Positions 21,499 to 32,449 of a stretch of DNA of 64,000 nucleotides are shown here, in pieces. The translations under genes and the position numbers were made by a program. The DNA lies in assembly GCA_031771865.1 (NCBI GenBank), contig JASISA010000003.1, positions 620,001 through 684,000 of the forward strand, in the 5' to 3' direction. Under the pieces are notes generated by a model. It worked only from the letters and a program-made list of their open reading frames with translations. It was not told the DNA's origin and searched no databases. This DNA comes from Nothophaeocryptopus gaeumannii (lineage: Eukaryota > Ascomycota > Dothideomycetes > Mycosphaerellales > Mycosphaerellaceae). How positions within the stretch are numbered: position 1 is the first letter of the stretch; each line of letters starts with the position of its first letter.

Positions 21499-21860
21499 GT
21501 TGGCTGGCGAGAGTTGTGAATAAGTTGGCTCAGCCGGATGGGCTGGACTACTGCTACAATGTCGTCGGATGCCAGGCAAGGCTGAACCTCGGTGGCGTGT
21601 GGGAAGTGGGGCTGGGGAGATAGGCGGATGAGTAAAAGATAAGCTTCATTGACATTTGGATCAATATTTGAAGACTCAAATCGCCAGACACCATCTCCCC
21701 TTCCAACAGAACCAACCCTTGGTGCGATGGATGGCCGTTTCTCTTTCTTGGGATACGAGTATGATGGATCAAGAAAGATGGCAAATGCGTACGAAAAGCA
21801 CTCTCGAGGGTGGATGGAGCATAAGCCGACGAAGAGCTTTGGTTCTTGCAAGCCAATTGC
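21499..21860. other. Intergenic
   Basis: 360 nt between the 5' end of the Zn2Cys6 gene and the 3' end of the next minus-strand gene. Likely promoter of the regulator; no site claimed. Confidence 0.4.
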
Positions 21861-22346
21861 TCAAGGTTTCTTACTGCCTCCAACCTTCCGATAACCAATG
21901 CCAAAGACTATGGCCAGCCTGGTGAGAACAAAAGGCCAAGTCGTGACGGTAGCAACCCAGTCCGTAGTCGTCCACTTGGGGATGTCCGCCCAAGCTGTCC
22001 AGCCACCGACTGCCTCCGCTAAAGAGTGACAGTACAAGACGTCGGATAGTAGAATGGCGATGCAGAGAAGCTTCCAGACACGAACGTCATCAACAAGTCT
22101 GAAGATGACACCCTCGATGAAGACGATGACGGCCCATCCGCCGGCCAGCTCGGTGTAGACGAAACGCGTCGCGGGGTCGATGGACGTGACGGACTCGCGC
22201 GTCAGGCCGGCAATGTAGTCTTGTGGTTTGAGCAGGACCATCACGACTCCTCCGAGGGCGAAGACAGATTCCACGTTCATGAGGAGCAAACGGTAGATCC
22301 AGGGGAGAGCTGCAGTCGCTCGGACCGGCGATGCGGGAGGAGCCAT
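21861..22346 (-). CDS. Four-helix membrane protein (DUF7704-like)
   Basis: Single-exon gene, 161 residues, ATG at 22346. Four hydrophobic segments are visible (about residues 14-42, 70-86, 90-108 and 132-155), with the family-like start ALPWIYRLLLMNVESVFALG and the segment ELAGGWAVIVFIEGVIFRLV. It resembles small fungal integral membrane proteins grouped as DUF7704; function is not known for the group. A basic tail (GYRKVGGSKKP) is predicted in the cytosol. It is divergent from the acetyltransferase gene, 507 nt away. Confidence 0.7.
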   Translation of the reverse strand: MAPPASPVRATAALPWIYRLLLMNVESVFALGGVVMVLLKPQDYIAGLTRESVTSIDPATRFVYTELAGGWAVIVFIEGVIFRLVDDVRVWKLLCIAILLSDVLYCHSLAEAVGGWTAWADIPKWTTTDWVATVTTWPFVLTRLAIVFGIGYRKVGGSKKP

Positions 22347-22853
22347 GGCGTCGGTCGCAGAGTTGCTGCTTGTTGATGTTGATCAACAGATTTGTCTTCT
22401 TTCAGTCTGCGATTGTTGCTGCTAAGATAGGCGAAGTGGTTTGCTTCGATGTCGCATCTTGAGCAGCAGACTGCGGAGAGTTGTCATCAGGACATTGTCT
22501 GAAGGAGACGCTTCCGCAGCAGGGGCCCTTGAGTTCTTGGCATGTTTACACATTTCCCGTAGCGCGTGTCAACACCCACCGTAGCATCGTCGCAACTGAA
22601 GTCAGCTTTTTCATGAAGAATGTTGTCGAAAGAAGCAGGTCGTTGTTCTCGCCGAGGTCCATCTATTGTTGATCGTTACCGCAGCAAGTCACTTGTGCGG
22701 CGGACCTGACTCCGGCAGCGTACAGCCAATCTGCGTACGCGGAATTCGGATTGCGGTGAGTGTTAGCTGCGTGCATCAACTATCTCGGAGGGTCATTATG
22801 AAAAAGGTGCTGCTGCTGCTATCTTGGCATGAAACATTCACCCATCGTCCAAC
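22347..22853. other. Intergenic promoter region
   Basis: 507 nt between divergent starts (membrane protein and GNAT gene). No specific site is recognised. Confidence 0.4.
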
Positions 22854-23474
22854 ATGTCCCATCTTGAGGTGAGCACAGCCACCGAAGCAGATGCGTCGTC
22901 TCTGTCCACCCTCGTAGCTCGAGCCTACCATCCGAGCAATGAGTACTTTCGCAAGACATTTCCAGACACACCGGCAATGAGAGAGTGGTGGCGTGCGATC
23001 TGGTTGGATGCAATTCAGGATCCGGCCTACGAGCTCCTCACTGTGCTCGACGATTCCAAGGAACATCACGCAGTCGGCCTTCTGGTCCTGAATCGAGCGA
23101 CAGTGGCGACAGCCGCGGCAGTATACAAGCGGCATCCCCCAACAGCGGATCATGATATGGATCGCTGGTCTGCAATGACAAGTGGCGACAACCCTCCAGA
23201 ATACCTGAAGCTGGCTGGTGATGGGGTGTACCTGGGAATCGAATTGCTTGGTGTCGATGCGAAGATGCATGGTTCCGGGCTTGGGAAGAAGTTGTTGCTG
23301 AAGGCCTGCGAGGTTGCTGATGAAGAAGGCTTGGACATCATTGTTTCAGCCAACATGATGGCCAAGTCGTTTTATGAGAAGTGCGGGTTCAAGACTGAAT
23401 TCGAGGTCGTTATTCCTGGGCCTGACAAGTATGGGCAGGCTTTCCTGACGTATAAGGCCAAGAGGGCTAGGTGA
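22854..23474 (+). CDS. GNAT-family N-acetyltransferase
   Basis: Single-exon gene of 206 residues. It has the GNAT layout: an N-terminal strand-helix (VSTATEADASSLSTLVARAY), a central strand block with YLGIELLGVDAK, then the acetyl-CoA binding motif A, HGSGLGKKLLLKACEVADEE (the Q/R-x2-G-x-G/A variant G-S-G-L-G), and motif B with ANMMAKSFYEKCGFKTEFE. It transfers acetyl from acetyl-CoA to an amine; the acceptor cannot be told. An ATG at 22854 gives MSHLEVSTATEAD, the usual short lead before the first strand. Confidence 0.85.
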   Translation: MSHLEVSTATEADASSLSTLVARAYHPSNEYFRKTFPDTPAMREWWRAIWLDAIQDPAYELLTVLDDSKEHHAVGLLVLNRATVATAAAVYKRHPPTADHDMDRWSAMTSGDNPPEYLKLAGDGVYLGIELLGVDAKMHGSGLGKKLLLKACEVADEEGLDIIVSANMMAKSFYEKCGFKTEFEVVIPGPDKYGQAFLTYKAKRAR

Positions 23475-24493
23475 TGCAGTGGGTGATCCGCGGATCGGGT
23501 TGGGGACGAGGCCAGAAAGATCTCGAACCTTGCCTTTATTTGTACTGGTCAATCGTAGAGAGACCCGGCGGTTGCAGACTCCTACAAAGGGTATGGGAGT
23601 GTAGATTCTAGTAGGCTAGAGCGTGGAGGGTGCGTACTCAGCAATTGCCCTCGCCCACCCAAACCTCTTGCCTCCCGCTATCGTGCCTCCTCCGACCTAC
23701 ATGCCCATCATCAACATCATCTCTATCTCGACTTCTGGCTGATCAGTCCATCAACAACCTTCCCCTCTACGCAAACGATATTGGTGGTCGGTCACGATGG
23801 AGCTAAGTTTTGGCCTGACCCACTCACGCCCCTACCGCGGACGAGAGATGCCAGATCCCATCCTTTCCGCCCTGTGAGCGATGTGACTCTGAATTTCGAG
23901 AAGCCTTCGAAAGTGATAAGGATCTGTTGCGGGAATACTTCGACAAGTATCGTGCTCGGGCTATCGGCAATCCCGATCTCGTTCTCATCGACATTGGGAC
24001 ATGCCGATGCGGATCCCGTCGCGCCCTTTTCCGGGAAGCCGGAAAGTCATGGTTGGGTTGTCCAGGAGGTTTCCACGAGCCCTTATTTCCAGGAAAGGGT
24101 GAAGAAGCAATGCGTCTGGAGAGGAGACAATGGCAAACCAATGTTTTCCGAGTAGCAATGTTGAATGAGCCGAAGATCGAAGACGGCCTGGTCTGGAACG
24201 AAGAAGCTACATGCGTCCAAGGAAAATGACTCGGGTGAAGAGGCATGAGCGATCACCATACGAGGTTCAAAAAGTACTCCCTAGGCAAAAGCTTACTGCC
24301 CATGAACTCATGTGTCTGCAGACTGAGGGTTTGCGACGACTTTTCGTTTTCACATGCAAACGGGGCCGTGCCGCTGCCCGCTGCAGTGACCACGCACTAG
24401 TGCCCGCTCACCGTTTGCCATCTGCCAACGACACCTCGAGACTTTTCCGTCACTCACTCGGCAAGACGTGGAAACCAGCAGCGTCCAGTCGTG
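23475..24493. other. Intergenic with an unassigned Cys-containing frame
   Basis: A plus-strand frame is open from about 23827 to 24229 and reads PCERCDSEFREAF, later LVLIDIGTCRCGSRRALF. It has no in-frame ATG near its start, and a stop precedes it. The pairs of Cys suggest a zinc-binding segment, but no known family is recognised. It may be an exon of an unresolved gene or a relic. Confidence 0.3.
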
Positions 24494-25442
24494 ATGGCTA
24501 CCTTCAATGTGGCTTGCTGGTACGACCAGGAGAAGTTTTCCGATATCACGATCTGCTTCAGCAACCGAAAAGTCAAGTGCCACAAGATCGTCCTCTAGGA
24601 GAACTCAAAATATTTCGAGACCATCTTGAGCCCCGACTCGCGCTTTGCGGTGAGCGTCTCCACAACCGCCACTGAGGGTGTACTCTAACGGCAATGCCAG
24701 GAAGCCAAAAAGAACGAGATCGGGCTCAAGGACGACGATCCCGAGGTGCTCGAGGCGCTACTCCGCTACTCCTACGGGTTCAAGTATAAGGACTCCCCAA
24801 TCGACAAGGAGAAGCTGGTACACTGGTCCTTTCATCTTACACTGTATCAGACAGCCAGGAAGGTATGATCATCGAATAGCTGCAATGAGAGGTCATGGGC
24901 TGACGGCTCGACAGTATCAGATGCCGAATCTCGAGAAAGAAGCGCTGGCGACCTTCAAGGCTCATGCGAGAAGCATGGTCCATACCGACGAACTCTGGAA
25001 CATCATCTGCAAGGTCCTCGCGAGCGCGTACGGAGAAGTCGTGGACTTCGTAGAGCAGCTGAAAGTCAATCACATCAACAAGCTCGTGGACCACCCTGGG
25101 TTTCTGGAGAAGATGTACAAGGATCGCGGTCTGATAGAGCTTTGTCTTGGTGGACTCTCAAAAGCCCGTATCGACAAACTGTTCGAGGACCCCAAGTTCC
25201 GAGAGGCACTCCCTCGAGACCTGATCTGGCAGCATTTCGACCGCTACCGCAAGTTCTCGTCCGGAACGGTTGAGCTAGAGTCTGCACAATGCGCTGGTCA
25301 GCATCGACATGTGCAATATAGGAACATTGGCGGAAGCTTTGTTCTTTGCTGGTGCGGAAACTCAGTGCGGAGAGAGACCATCCGCTGGTTGTGGGTGAAG
25401 CGTTGTGCTGATGGCAAGGTGCTGATGCCCAATGCAAACTAG
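24494..25442 (+). pseudogene. BTB/POZ-domain protein with one in-frame stop
   Basis: Three exons fit well: 24494-24649, 24701-24862, 24915-25442, all in phase 0 (introns GTGAGC...GCCAG and GTATGA...GACAG). The N-terminal BTB fold shows FSDITICFSNRKVKCHKIVL, then YFETILSPDSRFA, and exon 2 continues with PEVLEALLRYSYGFKY. Codon 35 is TAG (24596-24598) where the family has an ordinary residue; CAG to TAG is the simplest change. Exon 3 is helical (BACK-like) and ends with a Cys/His-bearing tail (CAGQHRHVQ, LCWCGN). Everything except the single stop looks intact, so loss is recent, or the stop is read through or is a sequence error. Confidence 0.7.
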
Positions 25443-25559
25443 AGGTCAAAGAACAAGAGTCAGAGCAGTCGCAAAAGCACAAGAGGTGGAACGATGGCAG
25501 ATAAGAAACGGCATCGCCGATTCCCAGACCATAGAGGTGCAGTGACATGAGCGTTCAAC

Positions 25560-28177
25560 TCAAAAGTTCCTCCACAGTCTCCTCCACCAAGGTATCTTCG
25601 AGCCCTCCACCGAATCTGACACTCCCACTATGTCTAAATCCAACCCCCTCCCAGAATCAAGTTCAATCTCCCACGATCTCCAGAGATGTGTCCGATTTCA
25701 GAGCTTGAACACGATCCAGATCATCGGGAACAGCGGCAGCAATATACAAGCATCAACAAACGACCCAGCAACGAAAGGACTCAACGTCGTCCATCCCTGC
25801 ACCAACCCCAAGAAAACATTAGCCGCCAGCTCAGAATGCGTATTCCACGGATACGGCAGCGACTTAAAGGGCAGCTCCTCCAGCTCCTTCCCCTGGATCT
25901 TCCACGCCGTCCGAAACCGAACATGGATAAACGAAGTCGATCCCAAGACAAGAAATGTCGAGACACCATTCAGGTTGACAATGTAAGTGTAAGTTTTGCT
26001 GGCACCGGTACTGACGTTCATCATCGATATAGCGCCGACAGCGTTGGTCAAGATGATGGCAATTATCGGTATGCCGCGTTTGCTGGTGTAGCTTAGGAAG
26101 CGAGGAGCTTGACCGCCTTGGATGGGAATCGAATCAAGCTGTATATCGCGAAGCCACAAGGCGTGAAAGAAGGAGATAAGTTGCCAGGGGTAGTGTATAT
26201 TCATGGTATGCTCGATCGCAGATACCTAGGATTGACGGCTGACTGAACTTTCTTCTAGGCGGAGGAATGGTAATCAATCCAACCGACAACCAAGTCCACC
26301 GCCGCTGGATCAAATCCCTCGCCCTCCATGGCATGGTCGTCATAATGGTCGACTTCCGAAACGCATACACACCCGAAAAACATAACCCCTTTCCCGCAGG
26401 TCTCAACGATTGCGCCGCAGCCGTGCAATGGACAGCCGCGAATCGAAGCTCTCTCGGAATCAACAAACTCATCGTCCAAGGCGAGAGTGGCGGCGGCAAC
26501 CTCACACTCGCCACAGCTTTAGAAGCCAACCGTGAAGGCTGGATCTCTTCCATCGATGGCGTATACTCCGTAATCCCAGCCATAGGAATCGGATACGACT
26601 GGTCTCCTGAGAGGAAACAAGCCGAATTACCCAGTCTGCCAGAGAATGAGGGATATTTCCTGAACGGCTCTATGTTGGAGGCAATGGGATGGTATTATTC
26701 TCCCAACGATATGGAGAATCCCTTGGCTTGGCCGTACTATGCCACCGAAAGGGATCTCAAAGGACTCCCTCCGCATCGCATTTCTGTGGATGAGCTTGAT
26801 CCGCTTCGAGATGGCGGAATAGTTTACGCCAGGAAACTTGCTGCCGCGGGTGTCGAAGTCGCAGCTCACACAAATCTCGGGGTTGTGCATGGGACAGCGC
26901 TGATATTCCGACAGGCCCTTCCAGCTGTGCATAAGAAGGAAGTGGAAGCCATAGCTTCTTTTGCCAAAGCTCTCTGATCCAACCAGGACAGAAGATAGGA
27001 GCCATGTAGAGGACTGTGCGAAAGTCGATGTAGATGGAGCTGTTGCAGGCGGAGAGGCAGGTTATGAAGATGAAGACGTTGATCGGTGGGATTCGTTAGC
27101 TGATGATACTGGGGTAGGAGGATAGCTGTGACTCACGAGATGCACTCCGCCCTGCCACCCGGCGATCTGGATCGCGGCAGTCATCGGACTTTGTAGCGAA
27201 CGACTGGCACCTTCGACGAGCTGGTCTGCATTGGCTGGACAGGTCAGCCTGAAGAAGAAAGCCGAGCCCATGTGCACGAAGATGATCCGCCAGAAGACCA
27301 GTCGAATGGCTTGCGGGACAGCAATTCCTGGGTTCCTCGTCTCGGTGGCCGCGACTGCGACAGACTCAACGCCGGCATAAAATGTTGAACAGAACACCAA
27401 AACAGCTGCGACTCCACGAAAGCCGTTCCCATTTCAGGGTCCCGGATCATGCCAATACCGGAAGTCGAGAGCCTCTTGCTGACCGATCAGTCCACCAGAT
27501 GCATAGATGATGGCGAATATGGAGTATGCAGTCAAGCCGAGCAACTTCATCAACGCAAGCCAGAACTCGGCTTCTCCAAAAGCCTCAACCCCAAGAAGCT
27601 GAAATGTCAAGAAGACAGTCCAGCAGATCAGAAAGTAGCCCCAAAGCGGGATTTGATCTGACCAGAAGACGAAGATGCTGGAGCTGACGTTGTATTCGTT
27701 GGCTAGGACGGTAGCCCAGATGATGAAGTAAATGTGCGATATGTTAGCAGGACTGTTCAATTTGACAGGATGTCAGAATGAGGTACCCGACCAACAGCAA
27801 CAGAGAACCCTGTATCTAAATCGATCGGCGAGGGACACGAAAGACCCTCCTCCAGGATAGAGCGTGGTGATCTCGCGCAGAGACTGCATGATACTGAAAG
27901 CGATGATACCGATGACACCAAAGCCGATGCCGAGCGAGGCCGTACCTCCGTTCTGCAACTCTTAACCAGATCCGACGAGCGATCCAGGACCGATGATCCC
28001 AGCGAGCCCCATCATCGAAAGATGTCTATTCTTGAGTCCTCACTTAAGACCACTGTGTGGATCGGTGGCCTCGCGCCCGGTGCTGCCATCATGGTTATCG
28101 AATTCGATGTCTGGACTTGAAGAGTCGTGATATGCTTCTGAAGCGTCTGCTTCTCTGCGACTGAAGAATTTGGCCAT
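25560..28177 (-). pseudogene. YAT-family amino-acid permease, decayed and split by an insertion
   Basis: Amino-acid permease of the fungal YAT/AAP family. The N-terminal half lies at 28177-27000 and the C-terminal half at 26120-25560, separated by a plus-strand hydrolase fragment. Visible marks: LKNRHLSMMGLAGIIGPGSL, TLYPGGGSFVSLADRF, FRYWHDPGP, TETRNPG, NNSSIY-like CNSSIY, then after the insert QGGQAPRFLSYTSKRGIP and FKL followed by NRTHLWRSWEIELDSG. Damage: TGA at 28042-28040, TAA at 27964-27962, a frameshift near 27820, TGA at 27437-27435 and TGA at 25700-25698. The two halves rejoin without lost codons. The gene cannot make a carrier. It is unrelated in copy to the MUP-type gene at the window start. 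Confidence 0.85.
26121..26977 (+). pseudogene. Alpha/beta-hydrolase (HSL-type) fragment inserted in the permease
   Basis: Plus-strand coding sequence: 26121-26205, a 53-nt intron (GTATGC...TTCTAG, with CTGAC), then 26259-26977. It codes for the hormone-sensitive-lipase-type core: oxyanion motif HGGGMV, nucleophile elbow QGESGGGN, acid residue region DELDPLRDGG and the His in LGVVHG, so the Ser-Asp-His triad is complete. The N-terminal cap region is missing: the frame opens directly at the junction with the permease (26121), and an in-frame TAG lies upstream (26094-26096). Such enzymes hydrolyse esters or lactones. Without a start it is probably not expressed, unless an internal ATG (e.g. 26267) is used. 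Confidence 0.75.
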
Positions 28178-28618
28178 TTCCTTTTCCACTTCGAAGCCTT
28201 AGTATTGTATCGGTATTCTCATCAGACGTCTTTCAGCAATAGTGGGTCCATCCAGTAGCGATGTCAATATAAGTTGGCCGATGGATCAAGTTCGTTGGCC
28301 GCCACAAAGAGTCCACGAGCTGGGATGCAGAAGCGAAGTATACGAATATTGGAAGCTGAGGACATTACACGCTTACCATGTACAGAAAAGCAAGACCTTT
28401 GTCCTCAAAATTCACGATGGCGCATGCCTTGGAAGGATATTAAGAAGTCTTGGCTTGCAAATTCTGCTGACTAAATCGTGGTATATCACTTGTTCTTCGG
28501 CCCCCACTGTCTCTGATCCTCGGGAAGAGCAAGCGAGACCGTCTTGAAGATTTTCGAGATGTCTACATTTCCTCTGAGAGTGCCGTACTTAGGCCACACT
28601 CTCAAGATTCGATTGCTT
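28178..28618. other. Intergenic
   Basis: 440 nt between the permease relic and the 3' end of the aldo-keto reductase gene. Nothing is recognised. Confidence 0.4.
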
Positions 28619-29988
28619 TTACGACAGCGTATCATTGGACTCTCCAAGCGGGCCCTGATGCGGAGGTATTGGCTGGTGTTGTTGAACGTAATCGAAGTGG
28701 CCGAGTCGCTTTGTAAAGATGGCGTCCTGAGGTCCTCTCGGTGCCCTATTCTGGCCTGTGATGAAGTTGTGCGGGAAGCCAACTTGGAAGTCGTACCCAG
28801 TCTCGATCTCTTGCATGTCCTCTGAAGTGAGTCTAAGGCCAAGTGCTTCGATGCTGGCTTTCAAATGAGAGACTTTGCGACCACCGCAGATTGGGAAGAC
28901 ATGTGGTGCTTGAAGATGGATCAGTGTTGTGCGATATTGCATTGATACGAGCGAAACCTTACTCTTGTGCATCACATAAGCCAAAGCGACACTCGTGATC
29001 AGTGTGTTGTACCTCTTCGCGATGCGATCCAGGACAACAGAGACCTCGGCTTCTTTGCCAGTGCTGACATTAAGCGTGCGGCCACCCTCCTTAGTCTCTT
29101 CAGGAGACTTGAAGTAGCCTGCGTGTTGTAAGTGTGTGCCTCCTGCCTTTCGTCAAACCACTTACCACCGCCAAGTGTACCCCAAGGCGCGAGACCCATG
29201 CCCTCCTCTCTGCACATTGGAATGATTTCTCGCTCGAAATCTCGCTCGGCAGCACTCCATCTGCCTTGGTACACAGAGAATGGAGTCAGGCCTTTCTCGC
29301 GAGCGTAGCAGTTCGCTTTTACCACAATCCATGCGGGAGTGTCGCTAATCCCGAGATATAGTACTTTCCGTTGTGCGACCAGATGGTGCAGCGAATGCAT
29401 AATCTCCGGGATGCCGGTCGAGAAGTCGAAGTAGTGGACGTAGAACTGAAGCAATGTCAGTGGATATACGAAACATTTCGTTCATGACGACCACAACTCA
29501 CCAGATCTATATAATCAGTCCCCAACTTCCTCAAACTCGCCTCAACACTAACATGCATACTCTTCCTTGAATTCCCACCATAATTGCTCTGCTGCACACC
29601 ATCCTTCAAGTACGACTTATACGCTCCCGTGTACTTCGTCGCCACAACCATCTCATCGCGTCGTTTTCGGTCTTTCATCCATTCCCCGACCCATTGTTCG
29701 GATTCTTCGTTTTGGTATCCGCTGGCGGTGTCGATGAAGTTGCCGCCTTGGGCGTAGAAGTAGTCTAGGAGCTCGAAGGCGGTTTCTTTGGAGCATTCGC
29801 CTGAGAAGGGTCAGATTGGAAGGGGGACTTGGGGAATGGGTGGGAGATATACCCATGAAGCTCTTCCAGGCGTCTCCGAAGCTCATTGCCCCAAGACATA
29901 TCGGACTGACGTGCACGCCTGCTGTTGGAGCGAGGAGGCGGTGACGGCCGAGAAGGCTCTTTGGTGGTTGGGCGGCTGGAGCAGTCAT
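28619..29988 (-). CDS. Aldo-keto reductase, aryl-alcohol dehydrogenase type
   Basis: Five exons inferred: 29988-29853, 29800-29502, 29445-29166, 29118-28963, 28908-28619; 386 residues, the normal length for the AAD/NorB-type fungal AKRs. All four introns have GT...AG ends and are 45-60 nt. The AKR tetrad is visible: Asp in GNFIDTASG, Tyr in SGYQNEESEQWVG, Lys in VVATKYTG, His in FYVHYFDFST. Cofactor-end residues appear in the GGRKVSHL segment. These enzymes reduce aromatic or polyketide aldehydes with NADPH, and some sit in toxin clusters; no cluster partner is visible here. ATG 29988 is the first in frame and gives the common MTAPAAQPPKSLLGRHR-type lead. Confidence 0.88.
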
Positions 29989-31117
29989 TGTGGTCTATCA
30001 AGAATATAGTATACAGACAGTCTTGATCGTCTCCTACCTGACGAGAGAAGTCTATTTATCTCCTTCACAGTCCCGCCTACATGGTAAGTGAGGTCACAGA
30101 AGGGTGGCTAGAAGAGGCTAGCGCTCTCGAGCTGCATGAACTGAATCGTGGCGCCCTGATACTGCGAATTCAGGACCCGAAGGTAAAGCAACGCGGACTT
30201 TGGATTTAAGAAGCGGACATGATGAGGGTTGAGGCCAGATCATCGCGAGGTGTGTCTGTTCCGATCCCTTCGCTGGTTTTGCGAGAGTGAGCCTGAGTCG
30301 TGGCGAGTCCCCACTTCTTCCGACCTCACTTGCTTGGCGTCAGGTGAGTGAAGTTCGCACTCCGCAAAAATGTGGGTATTGATGCATTCAAGTCGCTTTG
30401 CAATATATTGTTCGAAAGATAGAAAAGACAAGGAAAAGATTTTCTTTCCTAGGATTGACCTTTCCCTTTCGATCAGAAAAGAAAAGGACTAGCAAAAAGA
30501 TTTTCAATGTTGATGAGAGTGGCTAATGGTTGATTAGTCGAATCCATCAGTATGTGTGACTGCAGTGAAGCTTACGATTCGAACCCACGCCCTTTCGGAC
30601 TAGCGAATTAACGACTTCAATGGAGAGGACCTTAAGCTAGCGCCTTAGACCGCTCTGTATTTCATTAGGATACATTCAAAGCGGATTCTGAAGATGATGT
30701 CTCGACGTACCGGCCATCTCACCCAATGAGGATGGAGATAGACAATTTTATCATTATATATATCTACATTTGATAGACCGGCCGCGGGAACACGACTGTT
30801 GAGCTGACCTACGACGCTTTGAACGGACTAATGAGCATCTACAATCAGAGGAAGTCTTGCTATCATGTGAGCTATGAAAAGAGAATCCATTGTAGAGGTA
30901 AGTCGCAAGACTTGTGGGCTGATTTCTACCATTCCGATGTTTTAAAACTTATGTGATATCTCGTTCGCAGACTTGCGAAGAGAAGCGAACAAGCTCTCAG
31001 CACTTCGCATCTCATTCTACGAAGCTATGTTGAGACGCCTGAAGACAAGTCGTAATAGCTAGCTTGATCTGAGCCTCGGCGGCAGGCGATCGACCATACG
31101 CTCTCCCCATGTCCAGA
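29989..31117. other. Intergenic, holds a truncated tRNA-Leu core
   Basis: 1.1 kb between two minus-strand genes. Apart from the tRNA-like segment at 30575-30655, a purine/pyrimidine-rich stretch (about 30410-30510) is the only compositional feature. No protein gene is supported. Confidence 0.5.
30575..30655 (-). pseudogene. tRNA-Leu(AAG) core with intron, both ends lost
   Basis: On the minus strand the segment reads, in order: the D-loop text AGCGGTCTAAGGCGC, the anticodon stem-loop CTAGC-TTAAGG, a 24-25 nt insert at the canonical intron position after the anticodon, the closing GCTAG, the Leu-type long variable arm GTCCGAAAGGGC, and the T-loop GGGTTCGAATC. The anticodon is AAG (Leu). Upstream of the D-loop and downstream of the T-loop the sequence does not form the acceptor, D-stem or T-stem pairs, so the gene is truncated at both ends and should not give a functional tRNA. 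Confidence 0.65.
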
Positions 31118-32413
31118 TCAAATCCCCATCTTTTCTGTCTTACTCGCCAAATTCGTATTATCAGCATCCCCCCGCTCCTTCTTGAACCTGTCAAGATGAG
31201 CCTTCCAAGTCGCAGGAGTGACCTTCGCTAAAACCTTCTCAGCGTCATCGTCAGTGGGTGCGGTGAGCAAGATCGTAGGGAGAATGATGTTTCTGTAGTA
31301 CGAGCAAACAGCCTCGACATCGATAGCTTCGATCGGCTTCTTGTCGGTTCTGATCACGAGGACGTCGTTGATTTGACCGTGCCAGGCTGTCGGCAGCATG
31401 CCGTGGGGGATGGCTGAACCTCGAATGCTGCGATTGCCCTTTGGGAACAGATGCAGCCAAGCCGCTGGGGAGGTTTGATCAGCGTCCTTGAAATCCATAG
31501 TCTTCATAGTGCGAGGCGAAGTCTGGTAAGTGGCGAGAGGTAAGCCAATGCGAGGAGTCAGGCTAGATCGCTCTCCCTTGGTGAAGATCGGGTGCTTGAC
31601 CGGTATCTGGATGGCATCGAATCTTGCCTTGTCGTTGACCATGCTGATCTTGACTCCCTGGGTCTTGGTTGGCGGCTTCGGAGTGTAAAAGTAATCCAAG
31701 CCCATCCGATCCCTTCTGGCGTGTTCCACCATACCGTTCATGGCAATCGTCAAGTCCGAGGTATCAAGATCACGATACTCTGCAGGATCTGCGACTTTCG
31801 TCATCCCGGTAAAGACGAATGGACCACGCAAAGCAGCGCCGGTCTCTCCACCGGTGAGGCGATTCAAGCATTCGTTGACTGCCGAGCCATCGCAGAGGAA
31901 GGCGTCTCGGTGCCTCACGTGAATGCTGTGATTGAGAAGCTGTCCTCCCCCTAGAGTGCCAACAACAATCATAGAACTTGTGACATATTCCCTCGTGCCG
32001 TGGTGATCGAAGAGTCCGTCGAATTTCATCGCTTCCATCTTTGCGTAGGGATCGTACGTGGGCACCTGGAGATCGTCGTCCCATCGTGGGACGATGCCTG
32101 GAGCAGCATCGCTGTCGTCCGACTCGACTCGAGCCCAAATGAAGACTGGTCGTGTAGCGTGCTCGCGTAGCAAGATTGCTCGTCGGTGCAAAGGGGTTGG
32201 ACGTTGTTGGAAATTGACTATAGTGGAGCAGACCATCTTGTGCATTGCCCTGTGGAAGGTTAGCGCCTGCAGCAGGTGCGAGGACTGTGAAGACACTCAC
32301 CAGTCAGCAGTCTGACACTCTCGACTGCAGTACTTGATGTTCTGGCATCCGCTGCATTGCTTCGTTGCAGCCTCGCCGCAGTGGCCGCAGTGGACACTCT
32401 CCTTCCCACTCAT
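31118..32413 (-). CDS. MYND-type zinc-finger protein
   Basis: Two exons: 32413-32301 and 32249-31118 (intron GTGAGT...CCACAG, 51 nt), 414 residues. The MYND finger is at the N-terminus: CGHCGEAATKQCSGCQNIKY, then CSRECQTADWAMHKMVC, with the second intron-spanning Trp codon. The rest belongs to a fungal family marked by IQIPVKHPIFTKGE, GLPLAT and VLVIRTDKKPI, followed by EAVCSYYRNI. MYND domains bind proline-rich partners. Two decayed relatives occur at 53.9-54.6 kb and 60.6-61.4 kb. Its ATG lies only 36 nt after the stop of the upstream gene on the same strand. Function unknown. Confidence 0.85.
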
Positions 32414-32449
32414 GATGGTCGAGTGTAAACCCCTCCCATGACTGCTCTT

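Noticed and set aside
30541..30680. Functional tRNA-Leu gene
   Set aside because: Acceptor stem and 3' T-stem do not pair in any register tried; only the core is kept.
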